Of a stretch of DNA of 64,000 nucleotides, positions 10,296 to 21,568 are shown one piece after another. The notes beneath the pieces are model-generated. The model was not told where the DNA came from, ran no database searches, and was given only the letters and a program-made list of their open reading frames with translations. Numbering within the stretch: the first letter of the stretch is position 1; every line of letters starts with the position of its first letter. Source of the stretch: Ophiosphaerella korrae. Lineage: Eukaryota > Ascomycota > Dothideomycetes > Pleosporales > Phaeosphaeriaceae. The stretch is taken from positions 88,231 through 152,230 of the forward strand of contig JALNQF010000109.1 in the NCBI GenBank assembly GCA_028456385.1, read 5' to 3'. A program made the translations under genes and the position numbers.

Positions 10296-12384
10296 ATGGC
10301 CGCCTCTCGCCGGTCTCTGGGCGGTGGACGCGTGCTGGGCAGTGGCAAGGCTCTAGCCCACGATGGTCGCAATGCGAGCTTGCTGTCGCCGTCAGAAAGC
10401 TCTGTGTCGCTGAGCTCGCAGACATCCAACAGCCCAGCCAGTACGGCAGAGGCCAGAGAGGATATCAGCAGCAAGGTGCTGCTGGGGCCAGGCGAAAATG
10501 CTGCCGCAGCCAGCGCGTCGAGCAGGCTAGTATGCCCAATATGCAATGAGGAGATGGTAGGTATTTGATCCGGTATCCAATATTATGCAGCATCCACCAC
10601 TGTAATCGTGACTGACAGCGCAGGTCACGCTCCTGCAGCTCAACAGGTAGGCCCAGCTGCCGCCCAGCTAACAGCCAATCTGACCCTCTGCTGCCAGACA
10701 TCTTGACGACAACCACCAGAACCTCGTCGAGCACGAGCAGGACGAGGTCAAGAACTGGTTCGAGTCGCAGATGCAAAAGGCCAAACGCTTCCAGCCACTC
10801 GCCGTGCTCAACCAGAAGCTCAAGGGCCTCGACGTGTTCGAGTCCAATGATGCCGCTGCTGCACCCGCTGCGCCTGCTTCCTCGGCCACCGTGGCGCCTG
10901 CCCTGGCCGCGACCGCGACTGCCTCAACTACCCACCCCCACCTGCCCAACCCCGAGGACCAGGTCACACGATCACACTGGCAGCGCCCGGCCTTCCGCGA
11001 CGTGTGCGCGGACCCCGTCTGCAGGCGGCCCTTGACCTCCCAGCTTGCCCTCGGCGCCGCCCAGGCTGGCGTCAACTGCAGGCAGTGCGGCCGCCTGTTC
11101 TGCGAGGAGCACACCATGTACCAGATGAGGCTCTCGCGCCACGCCAAGCACGATCCCGTCCGCGGTGTTTGGTGCCGTGTGTGCGAGACGTGCTACAAGT
11201 CGCGCGATGGCTATCTCGATCACCACGGTTTCGAGCGCGACCATACGCCCCACTTTGTTGCCATCAGGCGCACCCGCGTCGACCGCGAGTACATGGAGGT
11301 CAGCCGCCTAGAGAAGCGCCTCTCCAAACTCACCGCCCTGCTGGCAAACCCGCCCCTGCCAGAGGACATGCCCGGCGCCCCCGGCTGGTTTGGCCTGTCC
11401 GCAGCCAAGAACCAACGCAAGGCCCTCGAGCAGTCAATCATCTCCTGGGAGGAAGATGCCTCCGTCCCAAGCTGCCCATTTTGCCAGCAAGAATTCTCTA
11501 CATACACCTTCCGCCGACACCACTGCCGCATGTGTGGCCGTGTCGTGTGTGGCGACCCCAAAACCGATTGCTCCACAGAAGTTGGTCTGAATGTGTCTGC
11601 ACGCGGCGCAATCAAGGCCGAAAAAACCGCAGCTGCCCACGTGGACATTGACGTTCGCATGTGTAAAGACTGCAAGTACACCTTGTTCGCCAGGGGTGAC
11701 TTTGCACGCCAACTCGCCGAGAAACCCAAGGACCAGCGCGCCTTCGAGAACCTCGCACAGTTTGAGCGAGGCATTCGCCTCCTACTCCCACGCTTCCAAA
11801 AGCTTCTCCAAGCCCTTCAAGACCCAGAAAAACCACCCACACCTCAAGAGCTATCGGACGCAACAAAAGTTCGAAAAAGGCTCATGGATGCCTTCTCCCA
11901 ATTCGACACGGCTGCAAAACGTATCAGAGACCTGCCCACCGACTCACCGACTCAGCAACGCCTGCAAAAGGCCGTCTACCAGCAAGCATACAGTTTCCTA
12001 AGCTTGCACATGCTACCCCTGCGTTCCCTCCCCAAGATCCTCAAGCACGCCGCACCCCAAGGCCGACCCAATACAGGAGGTGCCTTATCTGCCATCAAAT
12101 TCAACAATCAATCCGCCGGGAGCGTGGTAAGTAGCAGCGAAGTCTCTGCCATGGAAACCGAAGAAAAGGAACTTCGGGAGCGGTTGATCGTTCTTGAGGA
12201 ACAGAAGTTCATGGTGTCGGAAATGGTAGCAAATGCTACCAAACATCGTCGATTTGACGAGGTCTCTAGCCTTGCTCAGAATCTCGAGGATCTTAATGTT
12301 GAAATCGATCAGATTAATGGTCAACTAGGTCAACTTGACTTTGCGGGCGCCTATCACAAGGATACCGTGGGCATACCTGGATGA
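10296..12384 (+). CDS. vac1: Vac1/Pep7 (rabenosyn-5-like) FYVE tethering protein
   Basis: Acts at the endosome in Golgi-to-vacuole traffic, binding PI3P, Rab5-type GTPases and Vps45. Three exons: 10296-10556, a 23-base microexon 10624-10646 and 10698-12384, giving 656 residues. The microexon completes a C2H2 finger: CPICNEEM in exon 1, LLQLN in the microexon and RHLDDNH in exon 3. Two Cys-rich FYVE-type regions follow: one with CADPVCRRPL and CRQCGRLFCEEHT, the other a canonical FYVE with CPFCQQEFSTYTFRRHHCRMCGR read in segments. The C-terminus has coiled-coil-like heptads around METEEKELRERLIVLEE and LAQNLEDLNVEIDQI, matching the Rab-binding end of the family. Ala/Pro/Thr-rich low complexity lies between the finger and first FYVE. 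It is divergent from met8 with 298 bp between starts. Confidence 0.92.
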
Positions 12385-12974
12385 AGTGTGACATGTGCCT
12401 CTAGTGTCACCTAATCCCCTTCCAAGAAATCGAACCAAGCCTTGTAAAGCTCCATTACAGGGATGCCAGACAGCCAATCTATAAGAGCAGCATCCCGCAA
12501 ACCGGTCTTGCTGCCTCTCCTCGTGTTCCTACTTATAACAAGGATGCTACCATACGCCCGGGTCCGCCAAGGTCGGCAACAATCTGTGTCCGCGCCAATG
12601 ATTGCGGGGACTGAGAAATGCCGTTAGAGGATGCAGCGCTGCACGTGGAGAGCTTGTATATTGTCGATATGAGACAAGACGAGTAGATTAGCGGTGCGAG
12701 GCTGTGCTAATGGTAGCTTGCTTGTTGGTCAGGGAGTGTAAATAGAGACAAGACTTGGTAATTGATAGCAGATAGGCGATGATGCAATCATGGAGCTTGG
12801 AAAATTAGGACCAAATGTTATGACGGCATAGGAATAGAGTGCTAGTTTGGTGCACATAAAAAGGTGAAGATGCTGGCTTGCGCATCATAGATTTTTCTAT
12901 ATACAAAGCCGCATGCACATTATTCCACCCTTCATCTCCATCCAATCTTCCATAAGGTTATATCTCTATTCACC
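12385..12974. other. Intergenic between vac1 and the small secreted protein gene
   Basis: 590 bp, no supported gene. It contains the vac1 3' end and the promoter of the next gene, with short A/T-rich stretches near 12850-12960. Confidence 0.4.
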
Positions 12975-13588
12975 ATGTACTTCCCAACTCTTGTTCTCGC
13001 CCTAACAGCGTGTGTGACCGCCGTACCTGCATCTCCTTCTCTCACTGAGATGCAAGCGCAATTCGCGTCTTCACCACAGTGTAAACTACCTGCACCTAAT
13101 GATGCGTGCTCAGGAGCTACAAGAGCGGTACGTATCGAACTGTCTTTGTGCTAGTTTTCAGTTGCTTAGTTACTACGCTCTACTTCTGGGTATTCACCCT
13201 CTACACTTTGCACAGATGGCCAGTTCGCGCTAAGTCTAGCTAACGGTTTCGTCCAGGACATAATTGTTGTATATGGAATGACAATTACATCTGATGATTC
13301 AAATATCTTCATCAATGCGGCACGTGCAGCAGGAGGACAAGTTGTCCATGAATGGAAAGACTTTGGGTACGCAGTGTTTCTCCTTTGGCAAAGATTGACA
13401 ACAGAACCCCGGCGTATATTACGTATACCGCCTGAGTTTCTAGAGTTATACTGACCCGTGATAGATTCTCGGCATTTGTGCCAGAGCACGTTGTTGAGCT
13501 TATGAGGAGGTATGGGAAACAGGTTGGGGTTACCGTGCATGATAATGCATGTTTGAAGGTTCCGATTTGTGAGGGGGACCCCTGTTAG
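12975..13588 (+). CDS. Small secreted protein with inhibitor-I9-like domain
   Basis: Three exons (12975-13127, 13257-13366, 13465-13588) give 128 residues. Introns of 129 and 98 bp are longer than others here. The N-terminus MYFPTLVLALTACVTAVPA is a clear signal peptide. The middle, with IIVVYG, NAARAAGGQVVHEW and, across the second splice, FGFSAFVPEHVVELM, resembles the subtilisin propeptide/inhibitor I9 fold, in which a short beta-alpha-beta unit ends in a GFSA-x-P segment. Four cysteines follow the signal peptide: two in CKLPAPNDAC and two near the end in CLKVPICEGDPC where a third also occurs. That suggests disulfides, unusual for plain I9 proteins. It could be a protease inhibitor or an effector-like protein. 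The I9 match is from memory of the pattern. Confidence 0.65.
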
Positions 13589-14987
13589 GCACATGTAAAT
13601 TTGTTATTGGCGATGGAGTGCGAACTGGGTTTTCAGCATTGGCGTCTTGCCTCGATAAATTTGTACCAAGAATGAGACACACAAAACCGGTTACCTCCAT
13701 GTTCAATACATCTCTGAGTAGCCCTTGTCCAATCTTGACAATCAGGGCCCTGCGCTTGAAATTTTACCGAAATCTTTCCGAATACCATGTCGTACTGCTT
13801 TTGTGTTGCGCTTGGAAAGCGGTGATCTGTGATACTTGACTGAGGTTGGATATCAAACTCTTTTTACTTTCTTTGCAGACTGCCTTAGGCTTCCTTCAAT
13901 CTTCAGTGCAGTTATGTCTGGGCCGGAGATCTTGGATTTTGAACCTCGTATGTCGCTCGTATTTTGTATGTTTCATGGTTGCTTATCCTTTCCTCCTTGG
14001 GCCCGATTTACCCGAAAACAAGATGTGCCACCCTATCCACCAGAACATCCATGGTCCGAACTTCAGAATCTAAGTGCAAACAGTTATTAAATCATGAATA
14101 GTTTTTCCACGGGTTTATTTCACTGTATCCAAAGCGAAAGATACAAGAAGAACGCCGTCAAGTTACAGCACAAAGCGGGTTGTTGACGGAACCCAGCGTC
14201 TTGAATTCAGCAATATTTTGACGCCACAAAACGCACTCTTCGGGCGATCCTCCCAGATCTACGCCCTCAGCTACCCTTCGAGCTCAACCATCCCTCATAA
14301 GCCCAAACTATCGTCGCAAATCACCACCCCTAGTAACCCATCCAAATTTCTCAATCCAGTAAGTTTTGTCTAAACCATCGATTGTGGACAAAAACTTGGA
14401 ACCCAACGTCGATGCCAACTTTCATCTGGATGATTCAAGGCATCGCCCCTTTGGGATGCACAAGGTCCATTCGAAATTATTTTGGACGCAAGGTGGGTTC
14501 CTTTGGGATCAAGGAATGGGTAATACCGTCATACGGGCGGGCAAGGCGCAGGCTAGGTATGGAGTGGGTTAGGGCTCAGTAGTTGAATCGCCTGTTGTGC
14601 ACAGCGGCAAGGTGGTGTTTACGAGTATTTCTGGTGACCGAACATAGTGGGTTCATGTATTTCAACGTCATTATTGTATTACCATTACTTAGTAAGCGTC
14701 CCGATACCCATGAAGCCGGCCCAAATACTTTAGCATCACGTCGTGGTGAAGCAGACACAAAAACAGTGTCAATATCGATCTACCAGTATTATGTATGTGA
14801 AATCAGGATTAATGTATTTATTACCTGTATGTATTGTGCCGGGCTAGCGAAGGTTTATTGATTCTCAAAACGATTATCAGTGAGCTAAATTGATATTTCA
14901 TAATTACATAGCGAAAACGTCATCATCAGCCTCAATCTGCTAGACTTCCAGTAGCAATACCTAAAATCAAAGACGAAGCCTTACCAA
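13589..14987. other. Long intergenic stretch, start of the accessory island
   Basis: 1.4 kb with only short frames (13618-13839, 13836-14090, 14366-14582, 14583-14861), none with a recognisable domain or splice pattern. It may be degenerate sequence. No tRNA or clear repeat was found. Confidence 0.4.
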
Positions 14988-16178
14988 TCATATTAATTTA
15001 TATTCTTTGGCATCATCCAGACCGTCTTCAGCGGACTCATCGGTCTTCATATCACTTTCAGGCTCCCACTCTAATGCTTGCTGCCACTCTTCCGCTTGTT
15101 GTCTCTGTTTTCTCATGTTTTCATCTATACGAGAACTCTCTCTAGCCCATCTCTCGTACTCATTCCACTGGCTCAAACTTATTCTATGCGCAGTCGCAAC
15201 ACTGAGTCCCGCAGGGTACGCGTTGAAACCACCACCGTTATCCACCCATACCTGGAGGAGCCCAGAGCAAAATATCTCGGCAATAGAGGCTTGGGTTGGT
15301 CTGAAAATGAGGTAGATGATGAACTGATGCATGCGAAAATGTTGCGTGAAAGACCCAGAGCGGTGAAGGAGATTGCAAATATCGTCTACAAGATTCATGA
15401 CATAATTTGACGACCGATGCATGCGGTGCTGCGCTAAGCGACGATGGGAATCTCTCGAGTAGCCACATTCACTGGGCGGGAATTCAAAGGGTGTGTCACG
15501 TAGGGGCATTGGTGTCTCCTCCCAGCGGCGCTGAATGCCATCACAGAAGCGACCCAAGGTCGCGACGCGTGCACTGGATCGATGGCTTGTGCAAAGGTAC
15601 TTACGAATGCCCTGGGCTGATGCTGATTTACTTATCGTCGGGGGTGTAATATTGTCTAATTGCCACGCATAACTAGACAGCTGCTTTTCTGTCAGGTAAT
15701 CGAGCACTACGCCGCGGATTGTTAGATATTGATTTGGCGTTGGTGCTATGCCATGTTCGTCTGCAAGTAAGTGTATGTAGATGGAAGGCTGGTAGTTTGC
15801 TCGTTCCGAGACAGCAGCATATTCTGCACGTAGGTCACTGTGGTCGCTGTCATTTACCCACCGTTTTACCAGGTTGCCATCCACAGCTGCAGCGAATACT
15901 CGAGGTGCAGAGGCTAGGATGAGGGCACATTCGCTCATGTGCTGAATGCGATCTGTGGGGTTGATGCATGTACTCCTTGTATATTTTGGAAGCTCTTCTT
16001 GGAGAACTTCCGAGATAACGGGCTGATAGTACTGTTGACGAAGGAGTCTAGACCATCGGATGCGGCGCTCTGCGAGTGTTTCTACAGAAATAGAGCTGTC
16101 GCTGGGTCCAGTAATTTGACGGTGTTGTGTTGGTCGTGTATTGGCCATGTTTAAACGACCTGATTGCTGCTTACTCAT
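14988..16178 (-). CDS. Hypothetical protein, unrecognised
   Basis: Open frame of about 396 residues from the ATG at 16178 (MSKQQSGRLN), or 386 from the ATG at 16148. The frame stays open further upstream but that part is unlike coding sequence. I do not recognise the family. The protein is soluble, with His/Arg-rich middle (SRDSHRRLAQHRMHRSSN) and a charged C-terminal helix rich in Glu and Gln (ENMRKQRQQAEEWQQALEWE) that ends in an acidic tail. Segment HQFIIYLIFRPTQASIAEIF is the only hydrophobic one. A GTAAGT inside the frame near 15600 was considered as an intron donor but leads to a stop. It stands in a transposon-rich stretch, so it may be lineage-specific. Confidence 0.55.
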   Translation of the reverse strand: MSKQQSGRLNMANTRPTQHRQITGPSDSSISVETLAERRIRWSRLLRQQYYQPVISEVLQEELPKYTRSTCINPTDRIQHMSECALILASAPRVFAAAVDGNLVKRWVNDSDHSDLRAEYAAVSERANYQPSIYIHLLADEHGIAPTPNQYLTIRGVVLDYLTEKQLSSYAWQLDNITPPTISKSASAQGIRKYLCTSHRSSARVATLGRFCDGIQRRWEETPMPLRDTPFEFPPSECGYSRDSHRRLAQHRMHRSSNYVMNLVDDICNLLHRSGSFTQHFRMHQFIIYLIFRPTQASIAEIFCSGLLQVWVDNGGGFNAYPAGLSVATAHRISLSQWNEYERWARESSRIDENMRKQRQQAEEWQQALEWEPESDMKTDESAEDGLDDAKEYKLI

Positions 16179-17119
16179 ACAGTTTAGGAAGAAGAGATGC
16201 AGTTCGCTATAGGATAGAAAATTTATGGGGACACGGCGGGATAGTGATTGAATGAGCAGTACTGGGTTCACAATACCTGAGTGACATTTTGCGGGACCAG
16301 ATGAGTTTGTGATACATCTAGCCAGAAAGCTATAGCAGCTTGAAGTGAATAGCATTGTACATTCTGGGAAAGCTGGGTACGTGAATAATGTACATCCCTC
16401 CGTACCAGAACACCCAACATAGCGGACCAGTTTATGGGTACTCATCTCAAAATATCGCAGCTATGGACGCCTATCTTGAAAGCCTCGTTCCTTCAAACCT
16501 ATTTTGAAAACCTAGACGCTCCGAGTCGCAACCTAATGCAATTTGATAAAAGAGAGTCTTGCCCAAGTTCAAAAATACTTGGCAAATCCAGAAGAAGGAT
16601 ATATTCTTGTTGAAGATGAGACTAAAAGCCATTGTCAGTGGCTCATGAGAACTTGGAATGAATGAGTATAACCATACTTCAGGAAGTTTTTGGAAACTAA
16701 CACTGGATATAAGATTCTCCAATGAACGTAATATTAGCCCGGATGAGATTTGGTACGGGCTACGCCTCGGATATTCTGCAGCAACTGCTTGGAGCAAGGC
16801 CTACCTATCAGATCGTGTGACAGGGTCCTTTAAAATGGTCATGGTTCTTGGGCTAGAAGAGTATGGAAAGAAGAGAATGCCTAACAGCGCGAGTCCAATC
16901 CTTGCCGCATGGCGTGCTTTAGCCAAAGAAGCCGATCCTACGGTGTTAAGGAACGAGAGGCGGGAAGAGCTTTCTTCAGGGGATAAAAGGAGGCTTCGAT
17001 TTCACAGCTATAACGCCTAACTACCTTCTTCATCAACTAGTTTTTTTGGAATTTCCAAAGTAAGCACCAAACTCTAACTCATATCGAACCCTTCAATGCC
17101 TAACTTCTGGAAATTGGAT
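16179..17119. other. Degenerate sequence, possible remnants
   Basis: A 120-residue frame at 16658-17020 (+) and a shifted fragment before it around 16545-16665 read like pieces of one decayed gene on the plus strand. I could not assign a family. It may belong to the recombinase remnant that follows. Confidence 0.3.
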
Positions 17120-17930
17120 TTGGTCTGAACCGGCAGCGGAACATGGCTTCTCAAAGGGACTCACATTTGAGAGGCTAAAAGCAACAGCTGAAGAAGTTCT
17201 TCTTCTTCAGACTCCCTAGGAGCGTGCAGATGAATTAGGAATCAGAACGAAAGATCGTATTGCGTTCCATGTTAATGTTCTCTCAGCAATGGGTGGCTTC
17301 CGACCTGGTACTCTTGGGGAGGTCCGCTATAGAGATGTTCTTCTCTCTGTGATGCGAGATCCATCGGATACTAAACGGCTGAAGCACGCAACAACAATTG
17401 CAATCCCAAGAAATAAGCTTAAGGATTCGCTTTGTGTTAAGAGTACATCGTGCGTTAAAAAGTTTATCCTCTTCCTTGATACACCGTATTAAACTCGCTC
17501 GATTTGGTGTATTATTAAGTTTTACAACCTGGGTCGTAATCCAAAGTTAGGAAGAAAATTGCTTGCGTGTTCGGGAAGGCGAAGAGGGCCAGCTAACGAA
17601 TTCTTACGACATCTACCAAGACTGCTCATTCTATCCTCCAGAGAGCCTTCCTTCGGCCACTAGGGTTATTGCTGCATAGTGAGATAAAAGGCCCATTATT
17701 CCACTTTGAAGCTGATAGGACAGAGCATGGTTGAACGCTTCAGGCAACTGCTCATCCGTCAAGATTCAAGGCTTAAACGCATCGGCCGAGCTTCCTTCAG
17801 GATTTCCAGTGCTGATTGCAAATCTTCGCACCGACCCTGCAATGCCTGAATTGCAGAACTGGATCTGGTCACAGACAATCCTTGGTCTAGGCAGATACGA
17901 TAGGCAGAAAGAACAAAGCTAAGTGAGCAT
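17120..17930 (+). pseudogene. DUF3435-like (tyrosine-recombinase-type) remnant
   Basis: The clearest part is 17150-17490: FERLKATAEEVLLLQTP, then a TAG stop, then ERADELGIRTKDRIAFHVNV, GGFRPGTLGEVRYRDVLLS and HATTIAIPRNKLKDS. The block with a GFRPGT motif, a YRDV segment and a TIxIxxNKLK segment is how fungal DUF3435 proteins look; these include captains of Starship elements and Crypton-related recombinases. A further piece around 17725-17925 (SMVERFRQLLIRQDSRLKRI) may be its tail. There is no continuous frame and at least two stops. The family call is from pattern memory. Confidence 0.45.
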
Positions 17931-17969
17931 GAGAGTCAAGTCAAATCTATAGACGTTGAGGTACATAAG

Positions 17970-19292
17970 TCATGAGCTGGTTGGACCTGCAACGGCTTGG
18001 ATCCTCCTTAGTTTGCCCACAATGGTTTCCTTAAATATTCCCCTGCCCCATTGTAGTATCCGATCTAGAATTTGTACAAATTCCAGCGCGTCATTCTTGA
18101 ATGTACTGCGGCCTGATCGAACACACTCCATATGATATGAGCGATCAACCTTAAAATGCACCCATATCTCGTATATAGGGCCCTCTATCACGATAGAAAA
18201 GCAGAATGGCGAGGTCGATTGTGATGCTGAGCAGGCGTTGGATGCCGAACTCGAGTTCAACTCTGCTTGTTCGTTGAGATCATTAAGTATCGTGACCATT
18301 GAAGCACCACTACCAGAGGCTTGATTCTGGCCACTAACAAGGTTCCCACCCGTGCTCGCTTCCACAACCAAGAAGGGGAATAGCATACCTATGCCAGCTA
18401 CATGCGGATCACTTAGTATGGTTTTAGAGGCCTGGTGGTAGAAAAGCAGTCGCTGATGGTGCGATTCGAATCCATTTTGAGAGAGGCCTACTGTGATATC
18501 TGGTTTTGGTGTTGATATGTGATACGGATCCGCAGCTTCGGTACTGGTAGTTGGTGCAACCGAGGGTGAAAGTGACGGTATGGACCCCGGGAAGGTGGCA
18601 GACGCAATTGAGGCGACTTCTGGGTCGAATTCAGGCAGGGCTAGTTGTACTGATTCGTCGGGGAATTCGTCAAGCAATGAGCTCGTTGGCTTGAGGTCGG
18701 AGTTCCAGAATGGTTTCGCACATAGGCTTCAGTCCCAAGAAAATCCCTTAGAATTCCTTGTATACATACCTTTGTCTGACATGTGTACCTTCAGATGGCC
18801 CTGCCAGGCGTCCGACAGTTTTCTCAAAAGACTGTACATACTTGCCCTCCAATCACCCTCGGCTGGACACTCGCGTGCGTTTCTTTTTGACTCGTCCCAG
18901 AACCAGGCTGTTATGTGGGTAAGATTTGCAGAAGCAGGTAGTTCATCTGATGCAGCCGTCATTTGATCATTTGACGGCATGGTCCGTAATAGTCTTTGCA
19001 CCTCTTCATCGATTGCGGGTGGAAGCTCAGAGTTCTCGACGAACATGTTTTTTTGGTACATATTCTCTGCACGATACGTTTGGGGTGTTGGCCTTTTATT
19101 GGGGCTGGGTGTACGAGAGCGCGCATTGCGAGTACGGCGAAACCGGCCTCGTGAGCTGCGAGGCGTGGGAGGTGTGTTGACATCTGGATCATGAATGCTA
19201 CTGGCGCATTCAACCCACTGCTGTACTCGTTCAGGTGCCGAAGAAGTCCGACTTTGCGAGTCGAGCGCTTCTTCTGTTAGTGGCGAATACAT
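17970..19292 (-). CDS. Fungal family with PD-(D/E)XK nuclease-like motifs (DUF7924-type), two exons
   Basis: Exon 1 (from the ATG at 19292, MYSPLTEEALDS) has an Arg/Ser/Pro-rich N-terminus (SRGRFRRTRNARSRTPSPNK), then QTYRAENMYQKNMFVEN and ELPPAIDEEVQRLL. Exon 2 has FWNSDLKPTSSLLDEFPDE, KPDITVGLS, HQRLLFYHQASKTILSDPH, FPFLVVEAS and LVSGQNQASGSGASM. The spacing of KPD and VVEAS resembles the PD...ExK core of restriction-type nucleases, but the usual Lys is Ser. The junction near 18730-18775 is uncertain: the best donor (GTATGT) is out of phase with exon 2, and a phase-correct alternative (AT|GTATAC) gives an intron of only about 39 bp. So a frameshift is possible. I recall this as a fungal expansion called DUF7924; function is unknown. 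Confidence 0.55.
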
Positions 19293-19433
19293 AAACCTAC
19301 AATGCACCCATCGTGCTAGACATGAGTATCATTCCTCAATCCGATATCCTGCCTTCATCTAAACTGTCGATCGAACCTTCCTTAGGTCTCCCCATAACCG
19401 GTTACATTGTCACTACCGTCGCATCACGATATC

Positions 19434-19800
19434 ATGTCTGCGAACCGAATCATAAACCGGAAGTACATTGGGACTGTTGTCAAGAATGGAAAGGAGGTGG
19501 CTGTAGGCGCGGCGACTAAAACATCGGATTGGAAAAAACCGGGCGTCACTGTCGACGCTATGGAATATGGTCTCATGAAGCCCGTCGAAGCGGACACAAG
19601 GCTATTGCCCGCAGGGACGGCTAGGATCATAGCACGGTGATTTTAGCCACAGAGATACAAAGCCATGTATCATGTCTAACTTTGACAAATGCAGAGAAGG
19701 TGGCCACTAAAGCTCCAATAACCCGAAAGACCATTATACTGTAGCTGCTCAAGACGGCGACGGAAACCATCTCGCAACCACCCATATTCCGAAGAAGTAG
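19434..19800 (+). pseudogene. Small conserved-looking gene with an in-frame stop
   Basis: Exon 1 starts at ATG 19434 (MSANRIINRKYIGTVV) and reaches RIIAR. A good intron 19637-19694 (GTGATT, CTAAC, GCAG) joins it to EGGH, then TAA (19708-19710). After that single stop the same frame stays open for 29 codons (SSNNPKDHYTVAAQDGDGN onward) to TAG at 19800. CAA to TAA would be a RIP-type change. Either the protein ends at about 72 residues or this is a nonsense allele of about 101 residues. The family is not recognised. Confidence 0.4.
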
Positions 19801-20515
19801 AAACTGCCGGGTAGCAAAGACGAAGGGCCGGACAATATAAGAGTATATTCGAAGACAGGGATAATACCCCTCACCATCCTTTTGTATACCCTCCTTGTTT
19901 ATTTAGCTTAGAGAATTGCGCAGACAACGGCTTGTCCTACCAAGATAAGTACTGTAACGGGATAAGTACTGTAACTGTCCTTAGGAAGCGAAACCCCCAG
20001 ATCATATACTGTGATATATTCTCCCTTCATTCAATCTACGATACCGTAGGGTTACGACCGTTCAGATATCTCCCATCCTTCTTTAGAAAGGTACATCTCT
20101 TCAAGCGATTTGAGGCACCATGGTCTACAGAGCTAACGTCAGGTCTCTAAAAGTTCCTCAACACCCCGAACCTTTCTCTGCGAACTCAAGATCCTGGTCC
20201 TGGATACAAAGTCGATTCGGCGATAAAGATTATGGATGGCACGGATTACCACCCACAGCTGGTACCTCAGATCGAATTTGTCCAATCAACAACGATATTA
20301 TATACAATATGGATCTGTTGGCTCACTGTATGTTGCTCACCGTCCCGGCTAGCCTGGTTCCATTAACACATATTTGGGCTTCTTGGCTCATCAAGCCTGC
20401 GTGCCGGAGAATCGGATAAAAAGTTATTCAAGTAGGGCACCGTCCTACACAAGCCACAGCAGTCCCTAGAGTCTAGTGTCATAGATGTTAGCGACTTCAC
20501 GCATTGATTGATATA
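19801..20515. other. Intergenic, left of the pogo-type element
   Basis: About 700 bp. A 99-codon frame at 20120-20419 (+) has no recognisable domain. Nothing else is supported. Confidence 0.35.
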
Positions 20516-20577
20516 ACGTAGTTGGCAAGCGAGTTGCGCACGCAAGCGAGTTGCGCACCCAACCAACTTTGCGCACC
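20516..20577 (+). repeat. Left terminal inverted repeat of the pogo-type element
   Basis: 62 bp matching the right repeat at 60 positions. It holds two tandem copies of the 17-mer GCAAGCGAGTTGCGCAC followed by CCAACCAACTTTGCGCACC. The doubled 17-mer is probably a transposase binding site array. Confidence 0.85.
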
Positions 20578-20779
20578 CATCTTATCTCATTGTATAATAG
20601 CTCCACGCTGTACGCGTCAATTGCCTTCAAACGAAGCAGATATCTAGATTGCTATCTCATCTATTAAATTAAGTTAAATTACAAGTAATCGAAAGGCAGC
20701 TAAAGTCTACAATGTTGTTGAATAAACGCTGCGTAACCGACGCGCTGGTATGACTGCCTGACGCGATTGCCAGCCCAAC

Positions 20780-21510
20780 TTGAAGAAACTCAGCCAGCTA
20801 GAGGAGGAGGTAATAGTTGAGTATATTCTCAATCTGGATTCTCGTGGTTTTGCCCCAACTCTGGCTGCTGTGCGTGAGATGGCTGATAAGCTACTGGCTA
20901 TCCGTGATGCGCTACCGATTGGGCAGAAGTGGCCAGCCAACTTTGTCAAGCGTACAGACAGTCTTACGACGCGTTTCAATCGTCCATACGATAGGCAGCG
21001 AGCCTTATGTAAGGACCTAGCTACTATAAGTAGCTGGTTTGAGCTAGTGCAGCGTACAAGAGCTACGTACGCCTACTCCAGCTCTACCAGAGACTCCCTA
21101 GGTAGCTTGTACGCCGAGTAACGTACGTGAGCGCGTACGCCGGCACAAGAGCTCATCGCCAGCATTAATTATTGACGCAATCAATTAGCTCAAAAAGGGA
21201 GCTTATACAATGATGCTGGAAGCTAAGTTAATGCGCGATCGGATCTCTAGTCTTGAGAGAGCCAATAAGGTAGCTAGTAAGCGTAAATTACGAAAAAAGA
21301 AGCGGATTTAGAAGAAAGGAGTCTTGACAAAGGGAAAGGGAGAAGATATAATTGCTTAACTAGAGGCTAATTACTAGATTGATCGTGAACAGCGCAAGAG
21401 TAGGCGGCGTTTAGGCTCGAGTCGCTAGGCTCGCACACGCTGTAAGAGGTGCAGAGAGACTAGGCACAACTCGCGTACATGTAAGAAAGATAGAGAAGCT
21501 ACTACTTGAT
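20780..21510 (+). pseudogene. Pogo transposase remnant (DNA-binding N-terminus and zinc-knuckle C-terminus)
   Basis: The N-terminal piece (20780-21060) reads LEEEVIVEYILNLDSRGFAP, WPANFVKRTDSLTTRFNRPY and LCKDLATISSWFELVQRT, the CENP-B/Tc5-type helix-turn-helix pair of pogo transposases. The C-terminal piece (about 21210-21500) has a basic KRKLRKKKR stretch, a broken Gln/Arg-rich linker and a CxxC...H...C knuckle (CKRCRETRHNSRTCKK) with TAG/TAA stops before it. The DDE catalytic core expected between them is missing. Confidence 0.75.
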
Positions 21511-21568
21511 TTATTATATAAATATATACTCTCTACTCTACTGCGTTGTTGAGTTGTACGCTTGAAGA

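Noticed and set aside
13618..14861. Four short plus-strand frames
   Set aside because: They do not join by plausible introns and match no known pattern.
15480..15620. Possible intron in the hypothetical gene (GTAAGT donor near 15600)
   Set aside because: Splicing to the nearest good acceptor shifts the frame into a stop, whereas the unspliced frame stays open.
20516..20577. CRISPR-like short tandem repeat GCAAGCGAGTTGCGCAC
   Set aside because: Only two copies without spacers, mirrored at the other end of a transposon: it is part of a terminal inverted repeat. The genome is fungal.
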